From RH-AL1 sp964244495 (lineage in GTDB: Bacteria > Pseudomonadota > Alphaproteobacteria > Rhizobiales > Beijerinckiaceae): 64,000 bases of DNA. The notes beneath the pieces are model-generated. The model saw only the letters and a program-made list of their open reading frames with translations. It did no database searches and was not told where the DNA came from. This document shows, one piece after another, positions 33,501 through 42,883 of the stretch. How positions within the stretch are numbered: position 1 is the stretch's first letter; the number at the start of each line of letters is the position of its first letter. The DNA lies in the NCBI GenBank assembly GCA_964244495.1, contig CAXTIU010000014.1:1-64000 (forward strand), given 5' to 3'. The translations under genes and the position numbers were made by a program.

Positions 33501-36500
33501 CTGGCCGCGCTCGACGCCCATTCCGGGACGCTGACCGAGCGTCTCGAGGCCGTGTCGCGGGAGACGGTCGGAGGGCTCGGCACCCACACCGAGCGGCTGG
33601 AAGCTGTGCTGCACGAGGCGGCCGCCGGGGCGATCGAGGCCATCGGCCACCATGAATCCGGACTGCGCGAGCAGCTCGACGGCACGACGCGGCGAACCCT
33701 CGCGGCGCTCGACAACCATCGCGACACGATGAACGGCGCGCTGGAGGATGCGTCCGCCGGCGCCATCGCGGCGGTCGCCGCCCACGTCGAGACCGTGCAC
33801 GAGCGGCTCGGCGGCGCGACGGGCGACACGCTCGCCGCGCTCGACGACCACGCGCAAGCCATGCAGGAGAAGCTCGCGACGACCGCCGATCAGGCGGTCG
33901 GCCAGCTCGCCGGCCACATCGAGGGGATGCACGACCAGCTCGCGTCCGGTGCCGAGGCGACGGCGGCGGCGCTCGGTCACCACGCGCAGGCGCTCCAGGA
34001 GGAGTTCGTCGCCAACACACGGCAGGCCGTCGCCGACTTGGCCAACCAGGTTGATGCCCTCAACGCCCGCTTCGCCGACATCGCCGGCGAGTCCGTCGCG
34101 GCGATCGCCACCCACGGCGACCGCATCAACGAGGCCCTGGCCGACAGGCTCGCCGCCTTCAACGAGACCTTCGTCGCGCACGGCGGCGAGGCGACCGACA
34201 GGCTCGGCGCCCACGCCGAGCGCTTCAACGCCACCATGGCCGACCGGCTGGGCGCGATCGAGAACACCTTCGCGCTGCAGGGCGGCGACCTCAACGACAA
34301 GCTCGGCGTTCGCCTGGAGGAAGCGACGGCCCTGTTCGACAGGGAGATCGGCACGATGGAGACCCGCGCGATCGAGCGTGCCGAGGCGATCGCCACGACC
34401 CTGCGGGACCTCGTCGAGCGCATCGACCACGGGCTGGAAACCCGCGCCAAGGCGATCAACGACGCGCTCGCCTCGCGCACGATCGAGATCGCCCGCACCT
34501 TCAGCGATGGCAGCCGCGAGGTGGTCGAGGCAATCGAGACCCGCGCGACCCGGACGGCGGAAATCTTCGACACACGCTCGGCGGCGATCGGCCAGCAGCT
34601 CGACGGCCACATCGCGCGCCTCAACGAGCGGGTGGTGGGTCCCCTCGGCCTCATCGCCTCCGCCCTCGACGAGAAGGGCCGCAGCCTAACGGCGAGCCTG
34701 ATCGATCGCGCCAGCGCCATCGACGGCCTGCTGACCGACCACGGCGGCAAGCTCAACGCGACGCTGGATCGCGAGGCGGCCGAGCTGCGCGCGATCATCG
34801 GCAACGCCATCGTCGAGATCGACTCGACCCTGTCCGGCCGGGCCGGCGAGGTCGGCGCCGTGCTGAGCGAACGCGTCAACGCCATCGCGGCCACCCTCGA
34901 CGGGCGCCTCGCCGACATCGAGACCGTACTGAGCGAGAAGAGCCGGGTCATCGACGATCGCTTCGCCGACCGCTCGGAGGAGCTGCGGCGCCTGTTCGAC
35001 GAGCACGGGCTGCGGCTGGTCGACACGCTCGCCGAGCGCGGCGGCGCGGTCGCCGCCGAGATGACGAGCGTCGGCGAGGTCGTCTCGCAAACGATCGCGC
35101 AGCGCGGCGCCCTCGTCGTCGAGCACCTCGGGCAGAAGCAGACCGAACTCACCGGCGCGCTCGACCGCTCCAGGACCGAGCTCGCCGAAGCGGTGGAAAG
35201 CCGCGTCGCCGCTTCCGTGGGCTCGCTCGTGCGGCACCAGAGCGGCTTCACCGCGGCGATCGACCGGTCGGCGAACGAGTTGAAGACGACGGTGGAAGGG
35301 GCGGTCGGCGCGTCCGTCCGGTCGCTCGTCGCCGCCGGCGACGAGATGCGCGGCGACATCGGCGGCATCATCGAGCGCCTCAGCGCCTCCAACGCCGCGA
35401 TGCGGCAGCTGATCGGCGGCGCGAACGAGACGTTCGGGACCTTCGACAGGGCCCTCGACGATGGGCTGAAGGCGTTCGGCGGCGCGGTCGAGTCCGTTTC
35501 GGGCCACATCGAGCGCATCAACGAGACCGCCGGCAAGACGCTCGCCGACGCTGGCGGCCTCGCCGACGCGATCGCCGGTCACCACCGGACCCTGAGCGCG
35601 GCGTCGGACCGCCTGGCGCTGACCCAGGACGAGGTGGACCGTCGCCTCGCGGCACGCCAGGACTCGCTGTCCACCCTCCTCACCGCCGTGTCCGCCAAGC
35701 AGGAGGATTTTGAATCGGTGATGTCGTCGTTCTCCGGACTGATCGAGGACAGTTTCAAGAACGCCGAGGCGCGTGCCCGCGAGATCGGCACCTTCCTCGC
35801 CGAGCATTCGGAGGTGTCGACCGGGATCATCGACGAGCAGTTCGCCGCCATCCGCACCAACGCGGGCAAGGAGCGCGAGCGGACCGCCTCGGCCATGCGG
35901 GCGGCCTACGACCAGTCGGCGCAGGAACTCGAAAGCATCTTCGGCCAGACGACCGAGCGCTTCCAGGCGGCGACGGAGGAGATGCGCGGGCTGTCGCGGA
36001 CGATCCAGCAGGAACTCGCCGCCACCCGCGAGGAGGTGCGCCGCAACGCCGCCGAACTGCCGGTGGAGGCGGCGGAGCAGGCTGCCGCGATGCGGCGGGT
36101 GATCGCCGACCAGATCAAGGCGCTCGGCGAGCTCACCGCCATCGTCACGGGGTCCGGCCGCTCGCTCGACCTATCGATGCCGTCCCAGGCGGTCACGGCG
36201 ACCCAGCCGCGGCAGGCGAGCGCGGCCATCGTCCCGCCACGCGAGGCGAGGCCGGAGGAGGTGCCGCAAGAGCCGTCGCGGCCCGAGGCGCGCCAAGAGG
36301 TGCGCCAGGATACTCTCAAGGACGCCCGCCAGGAGCCTCGCCAGGAGCCCCGCCACGAGCCGACGCGCGTCGAGCCCCGTCGCGAGCCGCAGCGCGTCGA
36401 GCCGCGTACCGAAGCGCCCCGTCCACAGCCGCGCGGCGAGGCGCAACGGCCGGCGGCGCCGGGCGAGCGCGGGCCGCAAGAGCGCGGCCAAGGGGGTTGG

Positions 36501-36923
36501 CTGTCCAACCTGCTGGCCCGCGCGACCGAGGAGGAGGAAGCCCAGGCCGCCCAGCCACAGGCCGCGCGCGAGGGGCGGGACGCGGAGCCGCTCGCGGCGA
36601 TCACCACCGACATCGCGCGGATGATCGATGCCGGCGCGACCACCAGGGCATGGGAGCGTTATCGGCGCGGCGAGGACGGCGCGTTCGATCGCGCGATCTA
36701 CACCGGCCGCGGCGCGCAGACCTTCGACGAGATCCGCCGACGTTACCATGCCGACGCCGACTTCAAGACCACCGTCGACCGCTACGTCCAGGAGTTCGAG
36801 CGGCTGCTGGGGCAGATCCAAGGCGACGACCCCGAGGATCGCATGCTGCGCGGCTATCTCGCCTCCGACAGCGGCAAGGTCTACACCATGCTCGCCCACG
36901 CGTCAGGCCGGCTCGAGTCCTGA
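30576..36923 (+). CDS. Giant membrane-anchored coiled-coil protein, growth pole ring (GPR/RgsE)-like
   Basis: A 2,115-residue protein. Residues 1-150 are disordered and polar; two transmembrane helices follow (about 163-182 and 196-213); then about 1,650 residues of almost uninterrupted amphipathic helix with many HxxxLxERLA-type repeats, resembling apolipoprotein A/E repeats; a Pro/Arg/Glu-rich linker (about 1,880-1,970); and a compact C-terminal domain (about 2,010-2,110). Size, order of parts and composition match the Growth Pole Ring protein of Agrobacterium and RgsE of Sinorhizobium, which organise polar growth. Three 73-residue units are nearly identical at 32529-33185. The gene is monocistronic, with rnpB on the opposite strand just beyond. 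Confidence 0.8.
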   Translation: MANPIKAQDPAAAALSAIEEALNLSDLMGPADTAKGEARGSGPGFEVSPDDRLNHPLLPPRSRGETLRPKLPSMDDAKIFGRGTGGRPNEPAVAELPVAQAAPNEADRSFADVLLDARERPVADRAPDRFEGAPAVPPANDDKESVGAILRSLQAKSSRTPMLIAGAAAALWAAVCLFALYADRADLAGGSLLQPKTALVLLAVVGPLLFFFMTAALTRRAQEVRLTARSMLQVAVRLAEPETIATEQMVTLSQAIRREIASMGDGIERALARAGELETLVRSEVSNIERSFGENERRVRALIDELSSEREAIVGNAEKVRGAILGAHESLSRDLDGVSERIAQTVDEAGERVTASLSSKGDEIRSALAGVGEDCAANLGTSGHELVERLRLTTEDVAAALVGHTADFEGKLATAGHALMTDLGVRADDIVHRLDVTGTRISEEIVSRGDTLADRLAETGDRLHEVVATHGDMLHGHLAETGERIATLIGERTEAARAAFEGSSAGLADLLEESHGKVQARFERHGADLHHRFAETADDIAGRLASHTDALHQRLAATVAETTGALGDHNEAVQERLAEGAAATLALMASHSDHLHERLAATTAETTEALSTHADTLHQHLAASAHESVAALNEGTLQLDQRLSATNEALSAHQARMSERLAATAAETAAALTAGNDNLLRQLSETNEALVAHREAEHQHLAGTADDLNHRLATVTAETTDILSAHQTQMEQRFAATAEGTAATLTAGSDELLRRLAETNGALVSHREAEHQRLLGHADELNHRLATVASEATDALAAHQARMEAHFAATSGDTVKALTAGSETFAQSLAEANEALVAHREAEHQRLLGHADDLNQRLAALTAETSDALTAHNDSMHERLAATASDAIAALATHTETLQERIGGVAHEALTTFNGHVDTMHDRLNAIAAETTGALVTHTDAMHERLADTAQQTVAALTDHASELHERLEAATGGTLAALDAHSGTLTERLEAVSRETVGGLGTHTERLEAVLHEAAAGAIEAIGHHESGLREQLDGTTRRTLAALDNHRDTMNGALEDASAGAIAAVAAHVETVHERLGGATGDTLAALDDHAQAMQEKLATTADQAVGQLAGHIEGMHDQLASGAEATAAALGHHAQALQEEFVANTRQAVADLANQVDALNARFADIAGESVAAIATHGDRINEALADRLAAFNETFVAHGGEATDRLGAHAERFNATMADRLGAIENTFALQGGDLNDKLGVRLEEATALFDREIGTMETRAIERAEAIATTLRDLVERIDHGLETRAKAINDALASRTIEIARTFSDGSREVVEAIETRATRTAEIFDTRSAAIGQQLDGHIARLNERVVGPLGLIASALDEKGRSLTASLIDRASAIDGLLTDHGGKLNATLDREAAELRAIIGNAIVEIDSTLSGRAGEVGAVLSERVNAIAATLDGRLADIETVLSEKSRVIDDRFADRSEELRRLFDEHGLRLVDTLAERGGAVAAEMTSVGEVVSQTIAQRGALVVEHLGQKQTELTGALDRSRTELAEAVESRVAASVGSLVRHQSGFTAAIDRSANELKTTVEGAVGASVRSLVAAGDEMRGDIGGIIERLSASNAAMRQLIGGANETFGTFDRALDDGLKAFGGAVESVSGHIERINETAGKTLADAGGLADAIAGHHRTLSAASDRLALTQDEVDRRLAARQDSLSTLLTAVSAKQEDFESVMSSFSGLIEDSFKNAEARAREIGTFLAEHSEVSTGIIDEQFAAIRTNAGKERERTASAMRAAYDQSAQELESIFGQTTERFQAATEEMRGLSRTIQQELAATREEVRRNAAELPVEAAEQAAAMRRVIADQIKALGELTAIVTGSGRSLDLSMPSQAVTATQPRQASAAIVPPREARPEEVPQEPSRPEARQEVRQDTLKDARQEPRQEPRHEPTRVEPRREPQRVEPRTEAPRPQPRGEAQRPAAPGERGPQERGQGGWLSNLLARATEEEEAQAAQPQAAREGRDAEPLAAITTDIARMIDAGATTRAWERYRRGEDGAFDRAIYTGRGAQTFDEIRRRYHADADFKTTVDRYVQEFERLLGQIQGDDPEDRMLRGYLASDSGKVYTMLAHASGRLES
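32529..33185 (+). repeat. Three 219-bp tandem repeats within the GPR-like gene
   Basis: Exact anchors recur at 219-base spacing: GCGCA(C/T)CAG at 32529, 32748 and 32967, and CATCGCGAGGCCGAGCACCAG-type sequence at 32652, 32871 and 33090. Each unit encodes 73 residues running from AHQARM through LAGTADDLNHRL-like sequence. The unit length is a whole number of codons, so copy number can change without breaking the frame. Confidence 0.85.
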
Positions 36924-36949
36924 GGACGGGGACGGCGCGGCGGGCAAGC

Positions 36950-37373
<424 letters not shown>

Positions 37374-37572
37374 CCTCGCGGCGTAGGGGCGCGCGCCGGC
37401 GCTGTCAACGCTCACGAGGCTTTAACCGTGACGCGCGGCGCCGGGGACGGCGTGGCACAAACGCCGCGCATCGCACGAAACTTTAAGCATCGGCGTGCAA
37501 GGTCGTTGACGCTTCGCGCCGGCGCCTGTTGGTGGGGCCGTGGGCAGCGGGGGCTCTCACCGAGATCGATCG

Positions 37573-37908
37573 ATGCGTAAATTTTCCACCGGCCTCGCGC
37601 TGGCCGTTACACTCGGCGGCACCACCATCCTCGGCGGCTGTGGCTACACGCCGGAGCAGCGCGCGGCGAGCGGCGGCCTGATCGGCGCCGGCACGGGCGC
37701 GGCGATCGCCGGCGCGGCCGGCGGCGGTCCCGCCGCCGTGATCGCCAGCAGCCTGCTCGGCGCCGGCGCCGGCGCCCTGATCGGCGCCAACAGCCGGCCG
37801 CCGCCTCCGCCGCCGCCGGTCGTCGTGGTGGAGCGCCGGCCGCCCTGCGCCGAGTTCGCCGAGGACATGTACGGGCGCCGGTACTGCCGGGTGTACTACG
37901 GCTATTGA
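37573..37908 (+). CDS. Glycine-zipper lipoprotein
   Basis: A 111-residue predicted outer-membrane lipoprotein: signal peptide with lipobox LGGC (Cys at residue 23), then a glycine-zipper segment (GGLIGAGTGAAIAGAAGG, later AGAGALIGA) of the OmpA/17-kDa antigen sort, a polyproline run and a short Cys-containing tail. The start is the ATG at 37573 (MRKFSTGLAL). The next gene overlaps its stop codon by four bases. Confidence 0.78.
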   Translation: MRKFSTGLALAVTLGGTTILGGCGYTPEQRAASGGLIGAGTGAAIAGAAGGGPAAVIASSLLGAGAGALIGANSRPPPPPPPVVVVERRPPCAEFAEDMYGRRYCRVYYGY

Positions 37909-38645
37909 CGCCCGATAGCCGGCTCGTCGACCGCGTCGTGCCCTCGCCCAACCATGGCGACCGGCGCGGCAGGACGGTCGACGCGCTGGTGCTGCATTAC
38001 ACGGGCATGGCCACCGGCGAGGCGGCGCTCGCCCGGCTGTGCGATCCCGCCGCCGAAGTGTCCTGCCACTACCTGATCTGGGAAGACGGCCGCATCGACC
38101 AGCTCGTCGCCGAGGCGGATCGGGCCTGGCACGCCGGACGCTCGTCCTGGCGGGGTGAGCGCGACGTGAACGCCGTGTCGCTCGGCATCGAGCTCGTCAA
38201 CGCCGGCCACGAGGGCGGCTGCCCGCCCTACCCCGCCCGGCAGATCGACGCCCTGATCGCGCTCGGGCACGACATCAACCGACGCCACGCGATCGCGCCG
38301 GCGCGCGTCCTCGCGCATTCCGACGTCGCGCCGGACCGCAAGATCGACCCCGGCGAGTGGTTCCCGTGGGAGCGCCTCGCGGTGGAAGGGATTGGAGTCC
38401 ACATCGAGACCGTCCCTATAACCGAAGGGCAGAGCCTGTCATACGGTGATGCCGGTCGATCGGTAGCTGCGTTGCAGTCTAAGCTCGCCAAGATCGGATT
38501 TGATCCGCCTAAAACAGGTTCGTACGATATCGATACGGCGCTCATCGTTCAGGCTTTTCAGAGACGCCATCGGCCGGCGATTGTTGATGGCATCGCTGAT
38601 GCGTCGACCCGGCTAACACTGTCGGCTTTGCTCGAAGTGAGCTAA
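37905..38645 (+). CDS. N-acetylmuramoyl-L-alanine amidase (AmpD/AmiD type) with peptidoglycan-binding domain
   Basis: A zinc amidase that cuts the bond between muramic acid and L-Ala in peptidoglycan or its fragments. The Amidase_2 domain (about residues 15-160) shows the zinc and catalytic residues in LVLHYTGM, LGIELVNAG and LAHSDVAPDRKIDPG; a PG_binding_1 domain (about 175-240) follows. The start is probably TTG 37905, overlapping the lipoprotein stop. Base composition falls sharply from about 38395, at the linker between the two domains. An IS follows within 90 bases. Confidence 0.88.
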   Translation: MTPDSRLVDRVVPSPNHGDRRGRTVDALVLHYTGMATGEAALARLCDPAAEVSCHYLIWEDGRIDQLVAEADRAWHAGRSSWRGERDVNAVSLGIELVNAGHEGGCPPYPARQIDALIALGHDINRRHAIAPARVLAHSDVAPDRKIDPGEWFPWERLAVEGIGVHIETVPITEGQSLSYGDAGRSVAALQSKLAKIGFDPPKTGSYDIDTALIVQAFQRRHRPAIVDGIADASTRLTLSALLEVS

Positions 38646-38730
38646 GCTCGACTTTGGCGATTCCTGCGGCTTGGCAAAGGATGTAGGCCCAAGGGGCTGG
38701 TAGGATGAAGCGGCGTGTCGTTTGGTGACC

Positions 38731-40014
38731 TTAGCGCGGGGACGGCATTAAAGCCTGCTCGCGCCAGAACGTGCGGCGCACCGCTGCGAGGGCGTCGGCG
38801 AAGGTGGGTCGCGCCTTGACGTACCATGCCGTCGTCGCGGTCCGTCGCCGCTCGCGCGCGCTCAGCCGGGAGGCGAGCAGGGTGACGATAGAGAACAGGG
38901 CGAGCAGGCGGGGCGTGGTGCGGGCGATCGCCTGGTCCGACCATTGCCGCTGCGTCTCGGCGCCGAGGTGGGCGCGGACCTCCTGGAAGGTGACCTCGAC
39001 GCACCAGCGTCGCACGAACCAACACACGATCTGCGCGGGATCCTGCGCCGGATCGGTGCACAGCAGCCCCTGCGGTTGGAAGCGGTGCTCGGGATCACGG
39101 ATCAGCACCCATCGGATCGGCACGACCGGCAGGCCACCGTGCCGCCACATCGCGGTGGCCGAGGCGATCTCGACGACGCGCTCGCCCGTGCCATACCAGC
39201 CCGGCACGACGACACCCCGCCAGCACGTGCCGGGGTCGGCGAGGACGCTGGACAGGGTTGCTGGGCGCGTGCCCTTGGTGCGGGGCCGCCCGGTGGTGCC
39301 GGGCGGGCGCGGCAGGGCGGGCTCGTAGAGGGCCGCGTCGAGCCGCAGGCGGGTTATCGAGGTGACGCCGTCACGGCGCATGGCGTCCAGGAACTTGAGG
39401 GCGGAGAAGCCGCTGTCGCCGACCAGCACGAGGTCGCGCTGTGGGAGCCAGCGACGCGCCTGCATGGCAAGCTGGCGCCCAACCTCAAGCAACGGCTTGT
39501 GCCGATGCCCCCTGCTGGCGGCAGGCGCGCTCGGAGGGGACCAGCGCGGTGAGGAAGGCAAGGTCCAGACCCGTTCCGCCCAGGGGATCGGCGCCAGCAG
39601 CATCAGGCTCATCCAGCGCAGCCCGCTCGCCTTGACGAAGTGGCTGTCGGATGAGCGTACCGGGTCGCGATAGATGCCCTTGGCCGCGATCCGCTTGCCG
39701 CGACGGCGCTCGATCGTGTCGTCCAGCGCGATCACCACGGGACCACGCGGCGCGAAGGCATCGATCAGCAGCCGGAGCAGGATGCGGCCGCCGGCACGCG
39801 GGCACCATGCCGCGCGGCTGAGGATCCGATGATAGTTCACGAAGCGGCGTTCTTGCGCGTGGCCGGTGACCCGCAGCAGGCTCGCCACCGCTCGTCGGCC
39901 TGGTGTCAGGATGGCACCGACCAGCAACAACTGGGCGTGCCGCCAGGATCGCTGGACGAACAAAGGCGCGAAAGCCAAAATGATCGGGGCGAAGCGGGCG
40001 GGCAGAGGCGGCAT
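38731..40014 (-). CDS. IS4/IS701-like transposase
   Basis: A DDE transposase of about 427 residues (IS4 superfamily, DDE_5/IS701-like). The first Asp is in VIALDDTIERRRGKR, the second in VLVGDSGFSALKF, and the Glu in VEVTFQEVRAHLG. Between them about 20 residues (TLPSSPRWSPPSAP and on, near 39505-39565) are scrambled: the expected sequence, including FLTALVPSERACR, lies in another frame, so a base loss and a base gain cancel out. That may cost activity. The ends of the element were not resolved; the right one must lie before 40049. Confidence 0.75.
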   Translation of the reverse strand: MPPLPARFAPIILAFAPLFVQRSWRHAQLLLVGAILTPGRRAVASLLRVTGHAQERRFVNYHRILSRAAWCPRAGGRILLRLLIDAFAPRGPVVIALDDTIERRRGKRIAAKGIYRDPVRSSDSHFVKASGLRWMSLMLLAPIPWAERVWTLPSSPRWSPPSAPAASRGHRHKPLLEVGRQLAMQARRWLPQRDLVLVGDSGFSALKFLDAMRRDGVTSITRLRLDAALYEPALPRPPGTTGRPRTKGTRPATLSSVLADPGTCWRGVVVPGWYGTGERVVEIASATAMWRHGGLPVVPIRWVLIRDPEHRFQPQGLLCTDPAQDPAQIVCWFVRRWCVEVTFQEVRAHLGAETQRQWSDQAIARTTPRLLALFSIVTLLASRLSARERRRTATTAWYVKARPTFADALAAVRRTFWREQALMPSPR

Positions 40015-40048
40015 GGCGGTGTCTCTTGGCTGAGACGCCTCTAGTCTA

Positions 40049-41088
40049 GAGCGTCGGACTTCAAAGCTGAGTCGCTGAACCTGCGGCGGTTTCGATGATT
40101 CCTCTTTTAGGAGGTGGATCATGGGCCAGCCCTTGTCCGTTGATCTTCGCGAGCGCGTTGTCGCCTTGGTGGCGGCAGGCTACTCACGACGTGCCGCCGC
40201 TCGGCACTTTGCTGTGGGCAACAGCTCCGCGATCAGGCTGACGCATCGGGTTGCGGCGTCGGGCTCGTGCGAGTTCGACCAGCAAGGACGACCGCCGGGC
40301 AGCGGCAAGCTGGCGCCCTACACCGCGTTCCTGATCAGCGCTGTGGAGACCCAGCCCGACATCACCATGCCGGAACTGCGCGACCAACTGGTGGCGGCAC
40401 ACGGCATTGGCGCCGAGCCGGCCGTGCTGTCGCGCTTCCGGTGCCGGCATGGGTTCACATATAAAAAAAGCCTTGATGGCGGCGGAGCGCGAACGCGCCG
40501 ACGTGGCCGAGGCGCGCCGTAGTCGGATCACCGGGCGCCAAGCTCGGATGCGTGACCAGCCGGCCCGGCTCGTGTTCGTAACCGCCGTCACCACCAAGAT
40601 GGTGCGACTGCGCGGCCGCTCCCGGCGCGGCACGAGGTTGCCAGGCGCCGCCCCGTTTGGCCACTGGCACACGCAAACCTTCATCGCCGGCCTGCGCTGC
40701 GATGGGCTCAGCGCGCCATGGGTCGTCGACAAGGCGAAGGACCGCACCGCCGTCGACCTGTGGGTCGAAACCCAACTCGCCCCGACGTTGTCGCCCGGCA
40801 ACGGCGTCATCCTCGACAACCTGCCCGTCCACAAAAGCGCCAAGGCGGCCCGCACCCTCAGCGATCACGGCGCCTGGTTCCTGTTCCTGCCGCTCTACAG
40901 CCCCGACCTCAACCCCATCGGAATGGCGTTCTCCAAGCTGAAGGCGCACCTTCGCGCCGCCGGTGCCCGGACCTTCGACGCCCTTTGGCGCGCCCTCGGC
41001 AGCATTCCTGCGACCTGTTCAGCCCGCAGGAATGCTGGAACTACTTCACCGCCGCTGGCTACGCGTCAAATTAAAGCTCCGGTGCTAT
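40049..41088 (+). mobile_element. IS630-family element, different subgroup, inactive
   Basis: A 1,040-bp element between TA dinucleotides (40047-40048 and 41089-41090), with ends GAGCGTCGGA and, inward from the right, TAGCACCGGA. It is not the same IS as copies A and B, but a fragment of a close relative lies at 43916-44335. Confidence 0.75.
40121..41074 (+). pseudogene. IS630-family transposase, two catalytic residues lost
   Basis: Two overlapping frames (40121-40522, helix-turn-helix part; 40407 to about 41000, catalytic part) with a run of seven A at 40463-40469 as frameshift site. The first catalytic Asp is gone: the frame reads VFVTAVTTKM, where the related fragment at 44 kb has VLVDETAVITKM, consistent with a six-base deletion. 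The Glu is replaced by Gly (NPIGMAFSK instead of NPIEMAFSK). The second Asp (ILDNLPVHKS) remains. A third frame change occurs near the C-terminus (ends at 41074). Confidence 0.75.
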
Positions 41089-41109
41089 AGAAGCCTCCGT
41101 GCTACCGAG

Positions 41110-42687
41110 CTACGGATGGCGCAAGCGTCGCCGGAAGACGTCGGCGTAGGCGAGGACGATACGCTCGGTCAGGCTACTCATGACCAGCGCAACGGCCACC
41201 GATCGTCGACGCCGGTCGCGCCAGTCCATGCCGGCGCGGAGCACCGCCAGTACGCCGAATCGCCGGCACATTGTCCGCAGGCGCGCTTGCGGTCGGCTGC
41301 CACTGTCCTTGGGCAGACGAGTCCTGAGTGCGTGGGCGAGGATCCGCATGCGAGCCGGCTCGCGGTCGCCCCAATAAGCCATGTCGCTCAGGAGTGCCTG
41401 GACCATGGCGGGGTTGGGCGGCTTGATGAAAGGGATCATGAGGATTTCGTAAAGCCGCTTGGCATTGCGCCAGAAGATGACGAGGCTCTTCTCCGGTGGG
41501 GTCAACGCCCCGGTGTGATTGCCGCCGTGCTGGACGTATTCGACCAGGGCAATCGGCATGTAGCGCAGGGACTTGCGGCTCTCTGTAATGAGCGCGATCC
41601 AAGCGTCGTGGTATGACAAGTTTGGGGTCGCCGGAAATGGTAGTATGATCGGTACGAGTTCGCTTTTAAACAGCATGGCCATGCCGGTGGCGACGTTCGC
41701 CAGCATCAGGCCGGCAAGGCTTCCATATTGCGGACGGCGGTGGACCCAGAAGGATGGCGATAACCGGCGTCCGCTGGAATGGACGACCTCCATGTCCGAA
41801 TAGACGCATTCGATCCCGTCGTCCTCCAGCGTTCGGAGCCCCGCGGAAAGCCGATCCGGCTTCCAAATGTCATCTTGATCGCAGAGCGCGATGTAGCGGC
41901 ACGCGCGGGGAAGGGACGCGAAGGCTCGCTCGAAGTTCCGGTAAAATCCCAGGTTGGTGCTGTTCGCAAGCAGGACGAAGCGTCGATCGTCACCGATGCA
42001 ATTCTTTATGTTCTCAAGCGCCTTGGGGTTTGAACCATCGTCGGATATCACGCAGGTCCAATCGCGATGGGTCTGCGCGCGGAGGGACTCGATCTGGCCG
42101 AGGAAAAGTGCCGGCTCTGGATTGAAGGTCGCCATCGCGATGCCGACGAGTGCATCCGTCTGGGCGCACGCCGGCGGGATGACCGGCGAGGTGCACTCGA
42201 CGGTGGCAAAGCACAGTCGAAGTTCATCCGTGCCGCCATCATTCCACGCGATGCGGGCCTCCACTGTCGCGAGCCCGGCTTGAAGGGCGGCATCATACGG
42301 GAAGACGGCGGATACGTAGAAGCCTCCATCTAGGCCGGCTGCGCCATTCGCCTCGAGCGCGGAAGAGATGTGAGGGTCAATCATCCTGTGTTGAAGGACT
42401 TGATCCCTCGCGGTTACGCGGACATCCCGTTGTACCAACGTCAACCGCACCGACGCGAGGCGACGTACAGCACTGTGGACGAAGCCCTGGACGCCAAAAG
42501 CCGCTCCTTCCGTCGTCATCAGAAAAGGAGTCAGCGGCCTAGACACGCTGATCAGAGGTCGCTCGGTCACAACGTGCTCCTCGGCCGTCGACTCGTCGAT
42601 CGCGGTCGACGGTCCCTTGCGGACGCCGATCTCGGCTCGGCTAAGGCGCGACCCCAATCCACGCAACGAACATGCTCCTTGATCCAA
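41110..42687 (-). CDS. Family 2 glycosyltransferase
   Basis: A 525-residue protein whose middle is a GT-A fold glycosyltransferase of family GT2: VGIAMATFNPEPALFLGQI at about residue 180, CVISDDGSNP, then the metal-binding IALCDQDDIW and HDAWIALI. It probably adds a sugar to a surface polysaccharide. The first 170 residues are a separate domain I do not recognise (the true start may be ATG 42519, MTTEGAAF). GC is lower than in the backbone and the gene sits alone between IS remnants, so it is likely an imported or stranded gene of a surface polysaccharide locus. Confidence 0.82.
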   Translation of the reverse strand: MDQGACSLRGLGSRLSRAEIGVRKGPSTAIDESTAEEHVVTERPLISVSRPLTPFLMTTEGAAFGVQGFVHSAVRRLASVRLTLVQRDVRVTARDQVLQHRMIDPHISSALEANGAAGLDGGFYVSAVFPYDAALQAGLATVEARIAWNDGGTDELRLCFATVECTSPVIPPACAQTDALVGIAMATFNPEPALFLGQIESLRAQTHRDWTCVISDDGSNPKALENIKNCIGDDRRFVLLANSTNLGFYRNFERAFASLPRACRYIALCDQDDIWKPDRLSAGLRTLEDDGIECVYSDMEVVHSSGRRLSPSFWVHRRPQYGSLAGLMLANVATGMAMLFKSELVPIILPFPATPNLSYHDAWIALITESRKSLRYMPIALVEYVQHGGNHTGALTPPEKSLVIFWRNAKRLYEILMIPFIKPPNPAMVQALLSDMAYWGDREPARMRILAHALRTRLPKDSGSRPQARLRTMCRRFGVLAVLRAGMDWRDRRRRSVAVALVMSSLTERIVLAYADVFRRRLRHP

Positions 42688-42883
42688 AAGTTTAGCCGCT
42701 CTCGCTTCACTTCACAAGCAGGCGGAGAACCCGCTACGGCAAGAGCGCTGTACCATTGTCCGGTCCTTAGCTCGACTTTGGCCAATTTGTCGGGCTGCGA
42801 GGTGAGGTCGGGTGACGAAGCGGGCGTGATGTTTAGGCTATATGTTTGATCCCGGACTTTGATGGTGCAATCTCATCCCATGA

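Noticed and set aside
30774..35807. Very long open frames on the minus strand opposite the GPR-like gene (up to about 690 codons).
   Set aside because: They are mirror frames caused by high GC and repeats; their translations are low-complexity and match the plus-strand codon periodicity.
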